A stretch of DNA of 64,000 nucleotides from Pseudosulfitobacter sp. DSM 107133 (GTDB lineage Bacteria; Pseudomonadota; Alphaproteobacteria; Rhodobacterales; Rhodobacteraceae), in the NCBI RefSeq assembly GCF_022788695.1, contig NZ_CP085154.1:2914001-2978000 (forward strand). The letters run 5' to 3'. This document shows positions 8,452-17,217 of the stretch, in pieces; the stretch's first letter is position 1, and each line of letters opens with the position of its first letter. The notes under the pieces were generated by a model, which had not been told where the DNA came from, searched no databases, and saw nothing but the letters and a program-made list of their open reading frames with translations. Both the position numbers and the translations under genes were made by a program.

Positions 8452-8467
8452 ACGCGTTCACATTCTA

Positions 8468-9838
8468 TTAATAGGAATACTCGGCAAAAATCCGGTTCAG
8501 ATCGCCGTTCCAGTCGCCATTGTAATGGGCCAGCAACTCGTCCGCAGGGGTTTGCCCCGTCTCAACGCTCTCGTGCAGCGCATTCAGGAAATGCGTTTCG
8601 TCGGGGATCAGCCCGCCAGCCCCCGGCAAAGCCCGCGCCTGCAAGCCCGCCTTCGAAATCGCCAGAGACTCGCGCGCGATGTCCAGCATCGACACATTGC
8701 CCACTTTGGCCTGCAACCCGTCAATCGAAGCCGCAACCCGCAGCCCTTCGCGGGTTTCGGCATCCCAGTCCTTGACCAGATCCCAGGCCGCATCCAGCGC
8801 GCCCTGATCATACATCAGCCCGGTCCAGAACGCTGGCAGCGCGCACAGACGCCGCCATGGGCCGCCATCGGCGCCGCGCATTTCGATAAACTTCTTGATC
8901 CGCGCCTCGGGGAACGCCGTCGTCAGGTGGTCGGCCCAATCGGACAGGGTCGGCATCTCACCGGGCAGCGCAGGCAATTGACCCTTGAGGAAGTCGCGGA
9001 ACGACATGCCCAGCGCGTCGATGTATTTGCCGTCGCGGTAGACAAAGTACATGGGCACATCCAGCGCGTATTGCACCCAGGCCTCGAACCCGAAACCGTC
9101 CTCGAACACGAACGGCAACATGCCCGTGCGCGCCGGATCCAGATCACGCCAGACCCGGCTGCGCCATGATTTGTGACCGTTCGGCTTGCCCTCGAAAAAG
9201 GGCGAGTTGGCAAACAGCGCCACCGCCACCGGCTGCAAGGCCAGTGCCACGCGCAGTTTCTGCACCATGTCCGCCTCGGAGCCGAAATCAAGGTTCACCT
9301 GAACCGTGCAGGTGCGCCGCATCATCGTGCGCCCCATGGTGCCAACCTTGCCCATATAGGCATCCATCAGCTTGTAGCGCCCCTTGGGCATCAGCGGCAT
9401 TTCCTCATGCGTCCAGATCGGGGCAGCGCCCAAGCCGATAAAGCCCACGCCGATCTCGTCCGAGATGTCCTTGACCTGACGCAAGTGGTCGTTGACCTCG
9501 TCACAGGTGCCGTGAATGGTTTCCAGCGGGGCGCCCGACAGTTCCAGCGCGCCGCCCGGCTCCAGCGACACGTTTGCGCCGTTCAGCTCCAGGCCGGTCA
9601 GATGCCCGCCTTCGCGCACCTCGGACCAGCCATAGCGGTCGCGCAGGCCTTCCAGAACGGCCACGATCGACTGTTTGCCCTCGAAGGGCAGCGGTTCCAG
9701 CGTGTCCTTGATATAGCCGAACTTCTCGTGTTCGGTGCCAATGCGCCAGTCTTCCTTGGGCTTGCAGCCGTCGGCAAGATACTGTGCCAGTTGGTCGTGA
9801 TGTTCAATCGGCCCGCCGCCGGACTGTGGAATAGACAT
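8468..9838 (-). CDS. gshA: Glutamate--cysteine ligase (plant/alphaproteobacterial type)
   Basis: 456 residues; joins glutamate and cysteine, the first step of glutathione synthesis. Length and motifs fit the GCS2 class shared by plants and alphaproteobacteria: GTEHEKFGY near the N-terminus (ATP/Glu site), LEPGGALELSGAPL, and MMRRTCTVQVNLDF. The ATG at 9838 has AAAGG upstream; the open frame extends 20 codons further without a good start signal. It is a single gene with its own promoter space, since the neighbouring minus-strand gene starts 617 bases upstream. Confidence 0.95.
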   Translation of the reverse strand: MSIPQSGGGPIEHHDQLAQYLADGCKPKEDWRIGTEHEKFGYIKDTLEPLPFEGKQSIVAVLEGLRDRYGWSEVREGGHLTGLELNGANVSLEPGGALELSGAPLETIHGTCDEVNDHLRQVKDISDEIGVGFIGLGAAPIWTHEEMPLMPKGRYKLMDAYMGKVGTMGRTMMRRTCTVQVNLDFGSEADMVQKLRVALALQPVAVALFANSPFFEGKPNGHKSWRSRVWRDLDPARTGMLPFVFEDGFGFEAWVQYALDVPMYFVYRDGKYIDALGMSFRDFLKGQLPALPGEMPTLSDWADHLTTAFPEARIKKFIEMRGADGGPWRRLCALPAFWTGLMYDQGALDAAWDLVKDWDAETREGLRVAASIDGLQAKVGNVSMLDIARESLAISKAGLQARALPGAGGLIPDETHFLNALHESVETGQTPADELLAHYNGDWNGDLNRIFAEYSY

Positions 9839-9921
9839 GCGCAATGGCCTTTCGTGTACGTCGTTTGACTTGGTGTAGGGCGTGCGCAGAAGTGTCAAGG
9901 CGCAAGGACGTGAAGAGCACC

Positions 9922-10455
9922 CTAATGCAACCGCACCGCCTGCGGGCGCAAGGGGGCGCGTTCCCAGATCACAACCGCCGCTTTACTGTCGTCGCCCAGC
10001 TCGCTCAGCATCCGTTCGGTGCGCAGACCGGGCAGCGTGGCAAAGGCATCAAACAGCGCATCCGACCCCGCAGCGTTCACCGGTATCAACAACGCAGGCG
10101 ATCCGCGCTGGTCCAGCCGCCAGTGCGGCGGATACATGGCCCGGTCCAGTGTCAGCCGCTCCATCTCGCGCAGGGCCACGGCACCGCCGGTCAGGGGACC
10201 GAAATAGGTGATCTGCCCCTCGTCCACCTGCACAGCGCCCGCGCCGCCACCGGGGCCGCGAAAACGCCCGCGCTGGATGCCGATCAGGATCAGCCCGCCC
10301 GCGACCAGCACCAGCCCCGCGCCCACCAGCGCCAATAGCTCGCCCGGCCCCAAAATCCACCACAACCCCAGCACGGCAAGGCCCACGCCGACCAGCACCT
10401 CGCGCCAGCGCATCACCGTCGCCACCGCCTCGGGTCGAAAGAACCTTACCGCCAT
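9922..10455 (-). CDS. Hypothetical membrane protein
   Basis: 177 residues. Two closely spaced hydrophobic segments (about 20-38 and 40-60) are followed by a soluble domain (QVDEGQITYFGPLTGG and onwards) that is probably cytoplasmic. No catalytic motif was recognised; the layout matches conserved uncharacterised Rhodobacteraceae proteins. It lies between gshA and rsmE on the same strand. It is separated from rsmE by the GC-rich intergenic repeat at 10471-10524, so it is probably not in one operon with it. Confidence 0.75.
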   Translation of the reverse strand: MAVRFFRPEAVATVMRWREVLVGVGLAVLGLWWILGPGELLALVGAGLVLVAGGLILIGIQRGRFRGPGGGAGAVQVDEGQITYFGPLTGGAVALREMERLTLDRAMYPPHWRLDQRGSPALLIPVNAAGSDALFDAFATLPGLRTERMLSELGDDSKAAVVIWERAPLRPQAVRLH

Positions 10456-10470
10456 GGCAAACCTATCCGC

Positions 10471-10524
10471 TTTCTTTTGGCCACAAATATCCCGGGGGAG
10501 GCCGCAGGCCGGGGGCAGCGCCCC
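10471..10524. repeat. Dispersed GC-rich intergenic repeat, copy A
   Basis: Begins TTTCTTTTGGCCACAAATAT, continues CCCGGGGGAGGCC and ends in GGGGGCAGCGCCCC, which can fold into nested hairpins. A related copy lies at 44478-44523 in the opposite orientation, and a shorter relative at 30275-30332. All three are between genes, next to 3' ends. Confidence 0.6.
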
Positions 10525-10534
10525 GCATGCACGT

Positions 10535-11257
10535 TCATGTCCAATCTCCCAACGCCCGCTGCCACAGCGTCATGGCCGCCACAGCCGCCGTATCGGCCCG
10601 CAAAATCCGCGGCCCCAGGGCCACCGGATGCGCAAATTCCAACCCCCTCAAACGCTTGCGTTCGCTGTCGGAAAACCCGCCCTCTGGTCCGATCAGGATC
10701 GCCCAGGGTCCGGGTTCCACCGGCAAATCTGGCGAATCCCCCGCCAGCGCCTCGTCGCAAAACAGGATGCGGCGCGCGGGGTCCCAGCCGTCGAGCAGCC
10801 GCCCCAGCTTATGCGCCTCGGCCACTTCGGGAACATAGGTGCCGCCGCATTGCTCGGCGGCTTCGACCGCGTGGGCTTGCAAGCGGTCGCGCTGGATGCG
10901 GCCTGCGTTGGTAAATTCGGTCATCACCGGAAGAATACGCGCCGCACCCATCTCGGCGGCCTTTTCGACGATAAAGTCGGTACGCGCCTTTTTGATCGGG
11001 GCGAACATCAGCCACAGGTCGGGCGGCATCTGCAACGGTTTCGTCTGCGCCACGCAGGCCAGCTCGCCGCCGCGCTTGCCGGCCTGTGCAATCTCGGCGC
11101 GCCATTCGCCATCGCGCCCGTTGAACAGCAGAACGGCACCGCCCACGGCCTGCCGCATCACCCCAAAGAGATAATGCGCCTGATCGCGGTTCAGAGGAAC
11201 CGTTTGCCCCTGACCCAAGGGTGCGTCTACATAAAGGCGGATTTTTGCGTCATTCAT
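10535..11257 (-). CDS. rsmE: 16S rRNA (uracil(1498)-N(3))-methyltransferase
   Basis: 240 residues of the SPOUT family; methylates U1498 in helix 44 of 16S rRNA with S-adenosylmethionine. The trefoil-knot motifs are LIGPEGGFSDSE (C-terminal third) and LGPRILRADTA, the AdoMet-binding loop. The N-terminal RNA-binding domain starts MNDAKIRLYV. The ATG at 11257 is chosen from the family N-terminus; no ribosome site is visible upstream. The divergent ubiA starts only 12 bp away, so each promoter must overlap the other gene. Confidence 0.94.
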   Translation of the reverse strand: MNDAKIRLYVDAPLGQGQTVPLNRDQAHYLFGVMRQAVGGAVLLFNGRDGEWRAEIAQAGKRGGELACVAQTKPLQMPPDLWLMFAPIKKARTDFIVEKAAEMGAARILPVMTEFTNAGRIQRDRLQAHAVEAAEQCGGTYVPEVAEAHKLGRLLDGWDPARRILFCDEALAGDSPDLPVEPGPWAILIGPEGGFSDSERKRLRGLEFAHPVALGPRILRADTAAVAAMTLWQRALGDWT

Positions 11258-11269
11258 GGGCAGATACAT

Positions 11270-12262
11270 ATGCAAGACAACCGCGCCACACCAGAGGCAG
11301 AGGCCACAGAAAATGCGTCCCCCCAGGGAACGGTCGCAGATGCGGTCAGCGGCAATTGGGTCGATCTGTGGGCGCCCGCATGGTCACGCCCCTATCTGCG
11401 GCTGTCACGGGCCGACCGGCCCATCGGTACATGGTTGCTTCTGCTTCCTTGCTGGTGGGGGCTGGCGCTGGCGATACTATATGATCAAAGCCCGCGCTGG
11501 TCTGACCTGTGGCTGTTCGTGGCCTGTGCGCTGGGGGCCTTCCTGATGCGCGGCGCGGGGTGCACCTGGAACGACATCACCGACCGGCATATCGACGGCT
11601 CGGTCGAACGTACACGGTCGCGGCCCATACCCTCGGGGCAGGTCAGCCTGCGCGGCGCATTGATCTGGATGTGCCTGCAAGCGCTCCTGGCCTTCCTGAT
11701 ATTGCTGACATTCAACGCCGCCGCCATACGCATGGGTGTGCTGGCGCTGGTGCCGGTGGCGATTTATCCCTTTGCCAAGCGGTTCACATGGTGGCCGCAG
11801 GTGTTTCTGGGGCTGGCGTTCAACTGGGGCGCGCTGATGATCTGGGTGGCGCATACCGGATCGCTGGCCGCCCCTGCGGTGGTACTGTATCTGGCAGGCA
11901 TCGCGTGGACACTGTTCTATGACACGATCTACGCCCACCAAGACACCGAGGATGACGCCCTGATCGGGGTGAAATCCACCGCCCGCCTGTTTGCCGACAA
12001 GTCGCCGCAGTGGTTGCGGCGGTTCCTGATGGCGACCGTGGGGCTGATGGGCATCGCGGTGATCTATGCCGCCTTGCCCCAGGCCTCGGGTCTGGCGTTG
12101 GGAATTGCGCTGATCGGCCCTTGGGCCATGGGCTGGCACATGACGTGGCAACTGCGCGGATTTGATGCAAGCGACGCGGGAAAATGTCTGCACCTGTTCC
12201 GGGTCAACCGCGACACCGGCATGATTCCGCTCGTATTTTTTGCGGCCAGCCTGCTGGCGTGA
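11270..12262 (+). CDS. ubiA: 4-hydroxybenzoate octaprenyltransferase
   Basis: 330 residues; attaches the polyprenyl chain to 4-hydroxybenzoate in ubiquinone synthesis at the inner membrane. It has eight to nine hydrophobic segments and both Asp-rich prenyl-diphosphate sites: NDITDRHID and, later, DTIYAHQDTEDD. A hydrophilic N-terminal extension of about 35 residues precedes the conserved part. ATG 11270 lacks a clear Shine-Dalgarno. An open frame continues far upstream (to 10208) but runs antisense through rsmE and is rejected. Confidence 0.95.
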   Translation: MQDNRATPEAEATENASPQGTVADAVSGNWVDLWAPAWSRPYLRLSRADRPIGTWLLLLPCWWGLALAILYDQSPRWSDLWLFVACALGAFLMRGAGCTWNDITDRHIDGSVERTRSRPIPSGQVSLRGALIWMCLQALLAFLILLTFNAAAIRMGVLALVPVAIYPFAKRFTWWPQVFLGLAFNWGALMIWVAHTGSLAAPAVVLYLAGIAWTLFYDTIYAHQDTEDDALIGVKSTARLFADKSPQWLRRFLMATVGLMGIAVIYAALPQASGLALGIALIGPWAMGWHMTWQLRGFDASDAGKCLHLFRVNRDTGMIPLVFFAASLLA

Positions 12263-12323
12263 TTGAAACCACGGGACTGGCCGCGTAACAACGTCCCATA
12301 CCGTCACTGCCCATGGAATTCTC

Positions 12324-14261
12324 ATGCGTCTCAGCTCGGCTCTGATCATCGCCACCACCTTTGTCGCGGCCGCTGTTGTCGCCATCGTGGCCGCAAATTT
12401 CTCGGTCAAACTGATCGAGGAGACATCAGAGATCGGCGTGCGCGAGGCCCTGGACGATTCCGGGGCCACATGGGCCGAAGTGCAGGCCGACGGGCTGACC
12501 GTCACACTGGCAGGCATTGCCCCGACCGAAGCCGACCGTTTTGCCGCGCTGACCACCGCTGGCACCGTGGTAGACGCCGCGCGCGTTATTGACGGCATGG
12601 AGGCCGAAGCGGTCGCGGCCATCCGCCCGCCGCGCTTCTCTGCCGAGATCCTGCGCAATGACGCCGGCATTTCCATTATCGGGCTGATCCCCACCAGCAC
12701 CGACCGCGACACGATCACCGACCGGTTCGCGGCCATGGCGGGGGCAGAAACCCCTGTGGCCGACCTGATCGAAACCGCCGACCATCCGGCACCGGAGGGT
12801 TGGGAAGACGCGCTGGATTTTGCCCTGCTCGCCATGGAGCAACTGCCGCGCGCAAAGGTGTCGGTCAGCGCAGGCCGCGTGGCAATCACTGCCATCACAG
12901 ACAGCGCCGAGGAAAAGAACGCGCTGGAAAAATCGCTCAAGGGGGCCGCCCCTCCGGGGTTGCGGCTGGCGCTGGACATTTCGGCCCCGCGCCCTGTCAT
13001 CACCCCCTTTACCCTGCGCTTCATCATTGACGAAGACGGCGCCCGGTTCGACGCATGCAGCGCCGACACCGACAAGGCCCGCACCCGCATTCTGAATGCC
13101 GCGCTCAAGGCTGGCATGACCGGACCGGCCCGCTGCACCGTAGGCATGGGCGTTCCGACCCCAAGCTGGGCGCAGGCTGTCGAACAATCCATCGCTGCGC
13201 TTTCCAAACTGGGTGGCGGGTCAATCACCTTTTCCGATGCCGACCTGACGCTTCTGGCGCTTGAGGGCACCGATCAGGGCACCTTCGACACTGTCGTGGG
13301 CGAGCTGGAAAACGAGCTGCCCGACGTCTTTGCCCTGGCGGCCAAGCTGCCCGAAACCGCAGCCCCCGATCAGGGCCCGCCCGAGTTCATCGCCACCCTT
13401 TCCCCAGAAGGTCAGGTGCAGCTGCGCGGACGTCTCAGCAACGAGAACCTGCGCAATATCGCTGACAGCTACGCACGCTCGCGGTTTGGCTCGGACAGCG
13501 TCTATACAGCTGCGCGCGTTGTCGACGGGCTGCCGGCCGATTGGTCCACCCGCGTATTGTCGGCGCTTGAATCGCTGTCCAACCTGTCGAACGGGGTCGT
13601 CACCGTCACCCCTGACAAGCTGTCGATTTCCGGCAACACCGGAGACGCTGACGCCAGCGCCAAGATTGCCGCGCTGCTGGCTGCCAAATTGGGCGAGGCC
13701 GAAGATTTCGACATTGATGTGACCTATCAGGAAAAACTGGACCCGCAGGCCGCGATTCCCACACCGCAAGAATGCCAGGCCCAGATCAAGGCCATCACCG
13801 ATGCCAGAAAGATCAACTTTGAACCCGGCAGCGCCACCATTGACGCCGGCACCTTGGGCACGATGGACGATATTGCCGAGGTTCTGAAAACCTGCGGTGA
13901 TCTGCGGCTGGAAATTCAGGGCCATACCGACAGTCAGGGCCGCGAAGAAATGAACCTGTCGCTGTCGCAGGCCCGCGCCCAGTCGGTTCTGAACGAATTG
14001 CGCGCACGCCGTGTGCGCACCTCGACCTTCGAGGCAAAAGGCTATGGCGAAGAGCGCCCGATTCAGGACAACGACACCGAAGAAGGCCGCGAAGCCAACC
14101 GGCGCATCGAATTTTGGCTGATTCAGCCCGAACCCAGTGCACCGGAACGGCAAACAACTCTGGAAAGCATTGCAGAATCGAGTGATAACGGTGCCCAAGA
14201 CGGCAATGAAGACGCAGCAGGCAGCAATGCGTCAGAACCGTCAGAGGACGCGACGGAATGA
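12324..14261 (+). CDS. OmpA-family protein with repeated BON-like domains
   Basis: 645 residues. It opens with an N-terminal signal-anchor (about 5-25), then a long region of repeated small alpha/beta units that look BON-like (for example VTLAGIAPTEADRF, ISIIGLIPTSTDRD and SISGNTGDADASAK). A C-terminal OmpA/MotB peptidoglycan-binding domain follows (INFEPGSATID, LEIQGHTDSQG, NLSLSQARAQSVLNEL, GYGEERPI, NRRIEFWL). The acidic tail is low-complexity. It probably tethers the envelope to peptidoglycan. The next gene overlaps it by 4 nt and encodes a coiled-coil membrane protein, likely a partner. Confidence 0.88.
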   Translation: MRLSSALIIATTFVAAAVVAIVAANFSVKLIEETSEIGVREALDDSGATWAEVQADGLTVTLAGIAPTEADRFAALTTAGTVVDAARVIDGMEAEAVAAIRPPRFSAEILRNDAGISIIGLIPTSTDRDTITDRFAAMAGAETPVADLIETADHPAPEGWEDALDFALLAMEQLPRAKVSVSAGRVAITAITDSAEEKNALEKSLKGAAPPGLRLALDISAPRPVITPFTLRFIIDEDGARFDACSADTDKARTRILNAALKAGMTGPARCTVGMGVPTPSWAQAVEQSIAALSKLGGGSITFSDADLTLLALEGTDQGTFDTVVGELENELPDVFALAAKLPETAAPDQGPPEFIATLSPEGQVQLRGRLSNENLRNIADSYARSRFGSDSVYTAARVVDGLPADWSTRVLSALESLSNLSNGVVTVTPDKLSISGNTGDADASAKIAALLAAKLGEAEDFDIDVTYQEKLDPQAAIPTPQECQAQIKAITDARKINFEPGSATIDAGTLGTMDDIAEVLKTCGDLRLEIQGHTDSQGREEMNLSLSQARAQSVLNELRARRVRTSTFEAKGYGEERPIQDNDTEEGREANRRIEFWLIQPEPSAPERQTTLESIAESSDNGAQDGNEDAAGSNASEPSEDATE

Positions 14262-14584
14262 GCAGAACAGAATTCGTTTTCGCGACGGCCATTATCTTAT
14301 TCGTGGCATTCTGCCTTGGATGGTTTGCAAACTGGCTGGTCCACCGGTTCAGCCGCGTGGCAGCGGGTGACGTGGCCGAGCTGGACAGAATGAGCCAGGA
14401 ATTGCACGAGGCCGAGGAAACCCGCGATCAGGCGATCACCTATCTTCAGCAACGCGAGGCAGAGCTGACCAACCAGCTAAGCCAGACCGAAGCCGAACTG
14501 CGCGCCGCCATGGACGGCCTGCGCGATGCCCGCCACGAGGCGGAAGAGATGCGTGCCTATATCGAAAAGAACCAGTCCAGCTAA
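14258..14584 (+). CDS. Membrane-anchored coiled-coil protein
   Basis: 108 residues: one transmembrane helix (about 7-29) followed by a long heptad-type helix rich in Glu, Gln, Ala and Arg (about 38-104), predicted to be a coiled coil. It overlaps the OmpA-like gene by ATGA, so the two are probably made in equal amounts and may interact. No family name was recognised. Topologically it resembles small envelope scaffolds of the DUF1043/ZapG type, but the similarity is only general. Confidence 0.75.
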   Translation: MSRTEFVFATAIILFVAFCLGWFANWLVHRFSRVAAGDVAELDRMSQELHEAEETRDQAITYLQQREAELTNQLSQTEAELRAAMDGLRDARHEAEEMRAYIEKNQSS

Positions 14585-14614
14585 GCGCACCACATCGGGC
14601 TTTGCGGCCGACAT

Positions 14615-15061
14615 CTACCAGCGGTTCAGCGCATCCTCATCGGCGTCCTTCGCCGCGACCCATTCCGAGGCACCGTTGGCCGTGATCTCGCGCTTCCAGA
14701 ACGGCGCGCGGGATTTCAGGAAATCCATCAGATATTCTGCCGCCTCGAACGCATCGCGCCGGTGCGGCGCTGCTGTGGCCACCATCATGATAACCTCGCC
14801 CGGTGCCAGACGGCCAAAACGGTGGATCACCAGCACATCGCCCAACTGCCAACGCTCTTGCGCGCGCAGGGCAATGTCGCTCAGCGCCGTTTCGGTCATG
14901 CCGGGGTAATGTTCGATCTCCATCGCCACCAGCGGATCATCAGGCAGATCGCGCACCACGCCGGAAAAGGTGACAATCGCCCCCATGTCCCTATGCCCCG
15001 CGGCAAAGCCATTCAGCTCGGCCCCCGCGTCAAACGCGTCCTCTTGCACGGTGATGCGCAT
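14615..15061 (-). CDS. moaE: Molybdopterin synthase catalytic subunit
   Basis: 148 residues; with MoaD it converts precursor Z (cPMP) into molybdopterin. Family blocks are present: GAIVTFSGVVRD, EHYPGMTE, HRFGRLAPGE and the catalytic-lysine region FLKSRAPFWKRE (VPIWKxE-like). It starts 3 nt after the moaD stop on the minus strand, and pgsA-moaD-moaE forms one tight unit. It converges with the coiled-coil gene with only 30 bases between them and no visible terminator. Confidence 0.95.
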   Translation of the reverse strand: MRITVQEDAFDAGAELNGFAAGHRDMGAIVTFSGVVRDLPDDPLVAMEIEHYPGMTETALSDIALRAQERWQLGDVLVIHRFGRLAPGEVIMMVATAAPHRRDAFEAAEYLMDFLKSRAPFWKREITANGASEWVAAKDADEDALNRW

Positions 15062-15064
15062 GGC

Positions 15065-15310
15065 CTAGCCGCCCGTCATCGGCGGAAAGAACGCAACCTC
15101 GCGCACGCCGTCCAGCGGTGCGTCAAAGTCTGACAACTGCTGGTCCAGCGCCACGCGCAACGCGCTCAGGTCACTGAATGCCATATCATAACGCTCTTCG
15201 CGCGCCCGCAGTTCGGCCACCAGATCGTTCACCGTCGCAGCATCGCTTTCGACCTGCTCGCGCGGCAGGCCAATGCGTTCACGCACCCATGCAAAATAAA
15301 GCACATCCAT
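15065..15310 (-). CDS. moaD: Molybdopterin synthase sulfur carrier subunit
   Basis: 81 residues of ubiquitin-like fold ending in the diagnostic Gly-Gly (FFPPMTGG), whose C-terminal thiocarboxylate delivers sulfur to MoaE. Its ATG shares one base with the pgsA stop (TGATG), so translation is coupled. The gene is immediately followed by moaE. The coupling to pgsA, a phospholipid gene, is a common arrangement in this family rather than a functional link. Confidence 0.94.
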   Translation of the reverse strand: MDVLYFAWVRERIGLPREQVESDAATVNDLVAELRAREERYDMAFSDLSALRVALDQQLSDFDAPLDGVREVAFFPPMTGG

Positions 15311-15915
15311 CACACAGTCTCCTTCAGGTGTGGCAATGCCTTGCGGAAATAGTCCCACCCCGTGAGCAATGTCAGCCCCGCTGCAATCCACAGCAACCAC
15401 AGCCCGACCAGTCCCGACCATTCAGCGCCCATCAGCTTCCAGCCCAAACCGCCGGCCGACACGCTATAATGTTCAAACACTCCTTGCGAGAACAGCACCG
15501 CAATCGCGATCATCTGCAATGTGGTCTTCCATTTGGCCAGCTTGGTCACCGCCAGCGTGCCCGCCACGTCGCCCAGATATTCGCGCAGACCACTGACAAA
15601 CACCTCGCGGAACAGAATCATTGTCGCAGGCAGCACCAGCGACGCTTTCCAACTGGAAAACCCGATGATCACCATCAGCGCAATCACCACCATCGCCTTG
15701 TCGGCAATCGGGTCCAGCATCGCGCCCAGCTTGGTCTGCTGTTTCCATGCGCGGGCCAGATAGCCGTCGAACCAGTCCGTGACCGCCGCGCCGACAAACA
15801 GCACCAGCGCAAACCAGTCGGCATAGAAGCGCGGAAAAAACAAAAACATAACCGCAACCATAGGGGCCGCGACCAGCCGCAGGGTCGTCAGGATATTGGG
15901 TAAGTTCCAGATCAT
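15310..15915 (-). CDS. pgsA: CDP-diacylglycerol--glycerol-3-phosphate 3-phosphatidyltransferase
   Basis: 201-residue inner-membrane enzyme that makes phosphatidylglycerol phosphate, the precursor of PG and cardiolipin. The CDP-alcohol phosphotransferase motif D-G-x2-A-R-x8-G-x3-D-x3-D is seen as FDGYLARAWKQQTKLGAMLD followed by PIADK. The start ATG at 15915 precedes MIWNLPNILTTLR, the family N-terminus; the longer open frame to 16143 is not supported. It is the first gene of pgsA-moaD-moaE and lies 38 bases downstream of the serine hydrolase gene. Confidence 0.95.
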   Translation of the reverse strand: MIWNLPNILTTLRLVAAPMVAVMFLFFPRFYADWFALVLFVGAAVTDWFDGYLARAWKQQTKLGAMLDPIADKAMVVIALMVIIGFSSWKASLVLPATMILFREVFVSGLREYLGDVAGTLAVTKLAKWKTTLQMIAIAVLFSQGVFEHYSVSAGGLGWKLMGAEWSGLVGLWLLWIAAGLTLLTGWDYFRKALPHLKETV

Positions 15916-15953
15916 ATGAACGTCGTATCCTGTTGTGGTCCGTTGGAAAAGGG

Positions 15954-17117
15954 TCAGATGGGAATCGCGGCGCGGATGCGCGCGACAGAGTTCATCACAT
16001 GGTCCAGCCAACCCTGATCGGTGGGTGCATTTTCCGACGAGAACCAGGCAATCGACAGCTCCCTTACCGGATCGACAAACAGGAACTGACCGTGAATGCC
16101 CAGCCCGTGAATCAACGGTGTCTCGCCGGGGTGAACATACCACTTGGAACGGTAATGCATCTGCTGGTTTTCGAACTTGTCCAGAAAATCACCACGTTGC
16201 CACGCGGCGTTGTCGCCTTGGGTGACAATATCGTCGATCCAGCTTTTGGGAATAATCTGCACCCCGTCGCGCGCGCCGCCTTCGATCATCAACTGCCCGA
16301 TCAACGCCAGATCGCGGGCGGTCAGGCACATGCCCCCTGCCCCGCGTGCGCCACCGATGCGGTCAACGGTGATATATCCGGGCGTTTCGGCTCCCATCGG
16401 GGCCAGCAACCGCTGCGAGACCAGATCGGCAAAGCGCACGCCCGTAGCGCGTTCCATCAGCCATGCCAGCATATCGGTGACGGGCGACGCATAATAGAAT
16501 GTCTGACCGTGCGGGCCTGTGCTGTCGCTCAGACGCTCCTGAAAGCTGCGCAAGTCACCCGCTGCGTCGCCCGGCGCCAGCGGGTTCCAGTTGGCGGCCT
16601 TGCGGTAATCGACGATCACACCCGTCGTGGCCGTATAATCTTCCTCGAACAACAGACCCACCTGCATGTCCAGCGCCTGACGTACGGTGGCCCCGGCATA
16701 GGCCGTACCCGAAAGCTCGGGCAGGTACTTGGTCAACAGGTCGTCCACCGTCACCTCGCCACGCTCTACCAGCGTGCCCATGACCAGCCCCAGCACCGAT
16801 TTCGACACCGACATCAGAATATGCGGATCGCGCCGCGTCATCCCGTTGCGATAGCTTTCATGGACCAGGCGGCCCTTGTGCAGTATCACCAGCGCGTCGT
16901 TGGACATGCCGCCAATCGCCTGATCCAGATCCGCCCCCGACAGGTCGGTGTCGCCCTGCGCCAACACGCGCACATTGGCGGGATCGTTGCGGATTTCGGC
17001 AGATGGAATCACTTCGCGCACATGGTGGAAGGCCCACGCATTGAATGGTTGCGTGCGCCAGTTCGCCAGCGTAGCACGGTCTTCGGGGGCAGGTGGGAAA
17101 CCTTGCATCAGGGGCAT
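15954..17117 (-). CDS. Serine hydrolase, beta-lactamase/class C esterase fold
   Basis: 387 residues. The nucleophile tetrad SxxK is Ser103-Val-Ser-Lys106 (LMSVSKS), followed by a Tyr motif in FYYASPV and a C-terminal HGLGIHGQFLFVD segment near the third motif. No signal peptide is seen, so it is probably a cytoplasmic esterase/amidase rather than a beta-lactamase. ATG 17117 is chosen because AAAGG lies 8 nt upstream; upstream ATG 17132 is possible. It lies between uvrC and pgsA on the same strand. A second, exported member of the superfamily lies at 28961-30229. Confidence 0.85.
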   Translation of the reverse strand: MPLMQGFPPAPEDRATLANWRTQPFNAWAFHHVREVIPSAEIRNDPANVRVLAQGDTDLSGADLDQAIGGMSNDALVILHKGRLVHESYRNGMTRRDPHILMSVSKSVLGLVMGTLVERGEVTVDDLLTKYLPELSGTAYAGATVRQALDMQVGLLFEEDYTATTGVIVDYRKAANWNPLAPGDAAGDLRSFQERLSDSTGPHGQTFYYASPVTDMLAWLMERATGVRFADLVSQRLLAPMGAETPGYITVDRIGGARGAGGMCLTARDLALIGQLMIEGGARDGVQIIPKSWIDDIVTQGDNAAWQRGDFLDKFENQQMHYRSKWYVHPGETPLIHGLGIHGQFLFVDPVRELSIAWFSSENAPTDQGWLDHVMNSVARIRAAIPI

Positions 17118-17217
17118 GTCTGAACCTTTCATTGTTCCGCCGCAGCGTCGGAGGATTGCGCGCAAGAGGCAAGTCAGAATTGGGTGCGTATCGCAGGGTT
17201 AGAACGCGCCAGCGCCC

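Noticed and set aside
10208..11269. Upstream extension of the ubiA frame to 10208.
   Set aside because: It runs antisense through rsmE and part of a membrane gene, and UbiA's conserved region starts after 11270.
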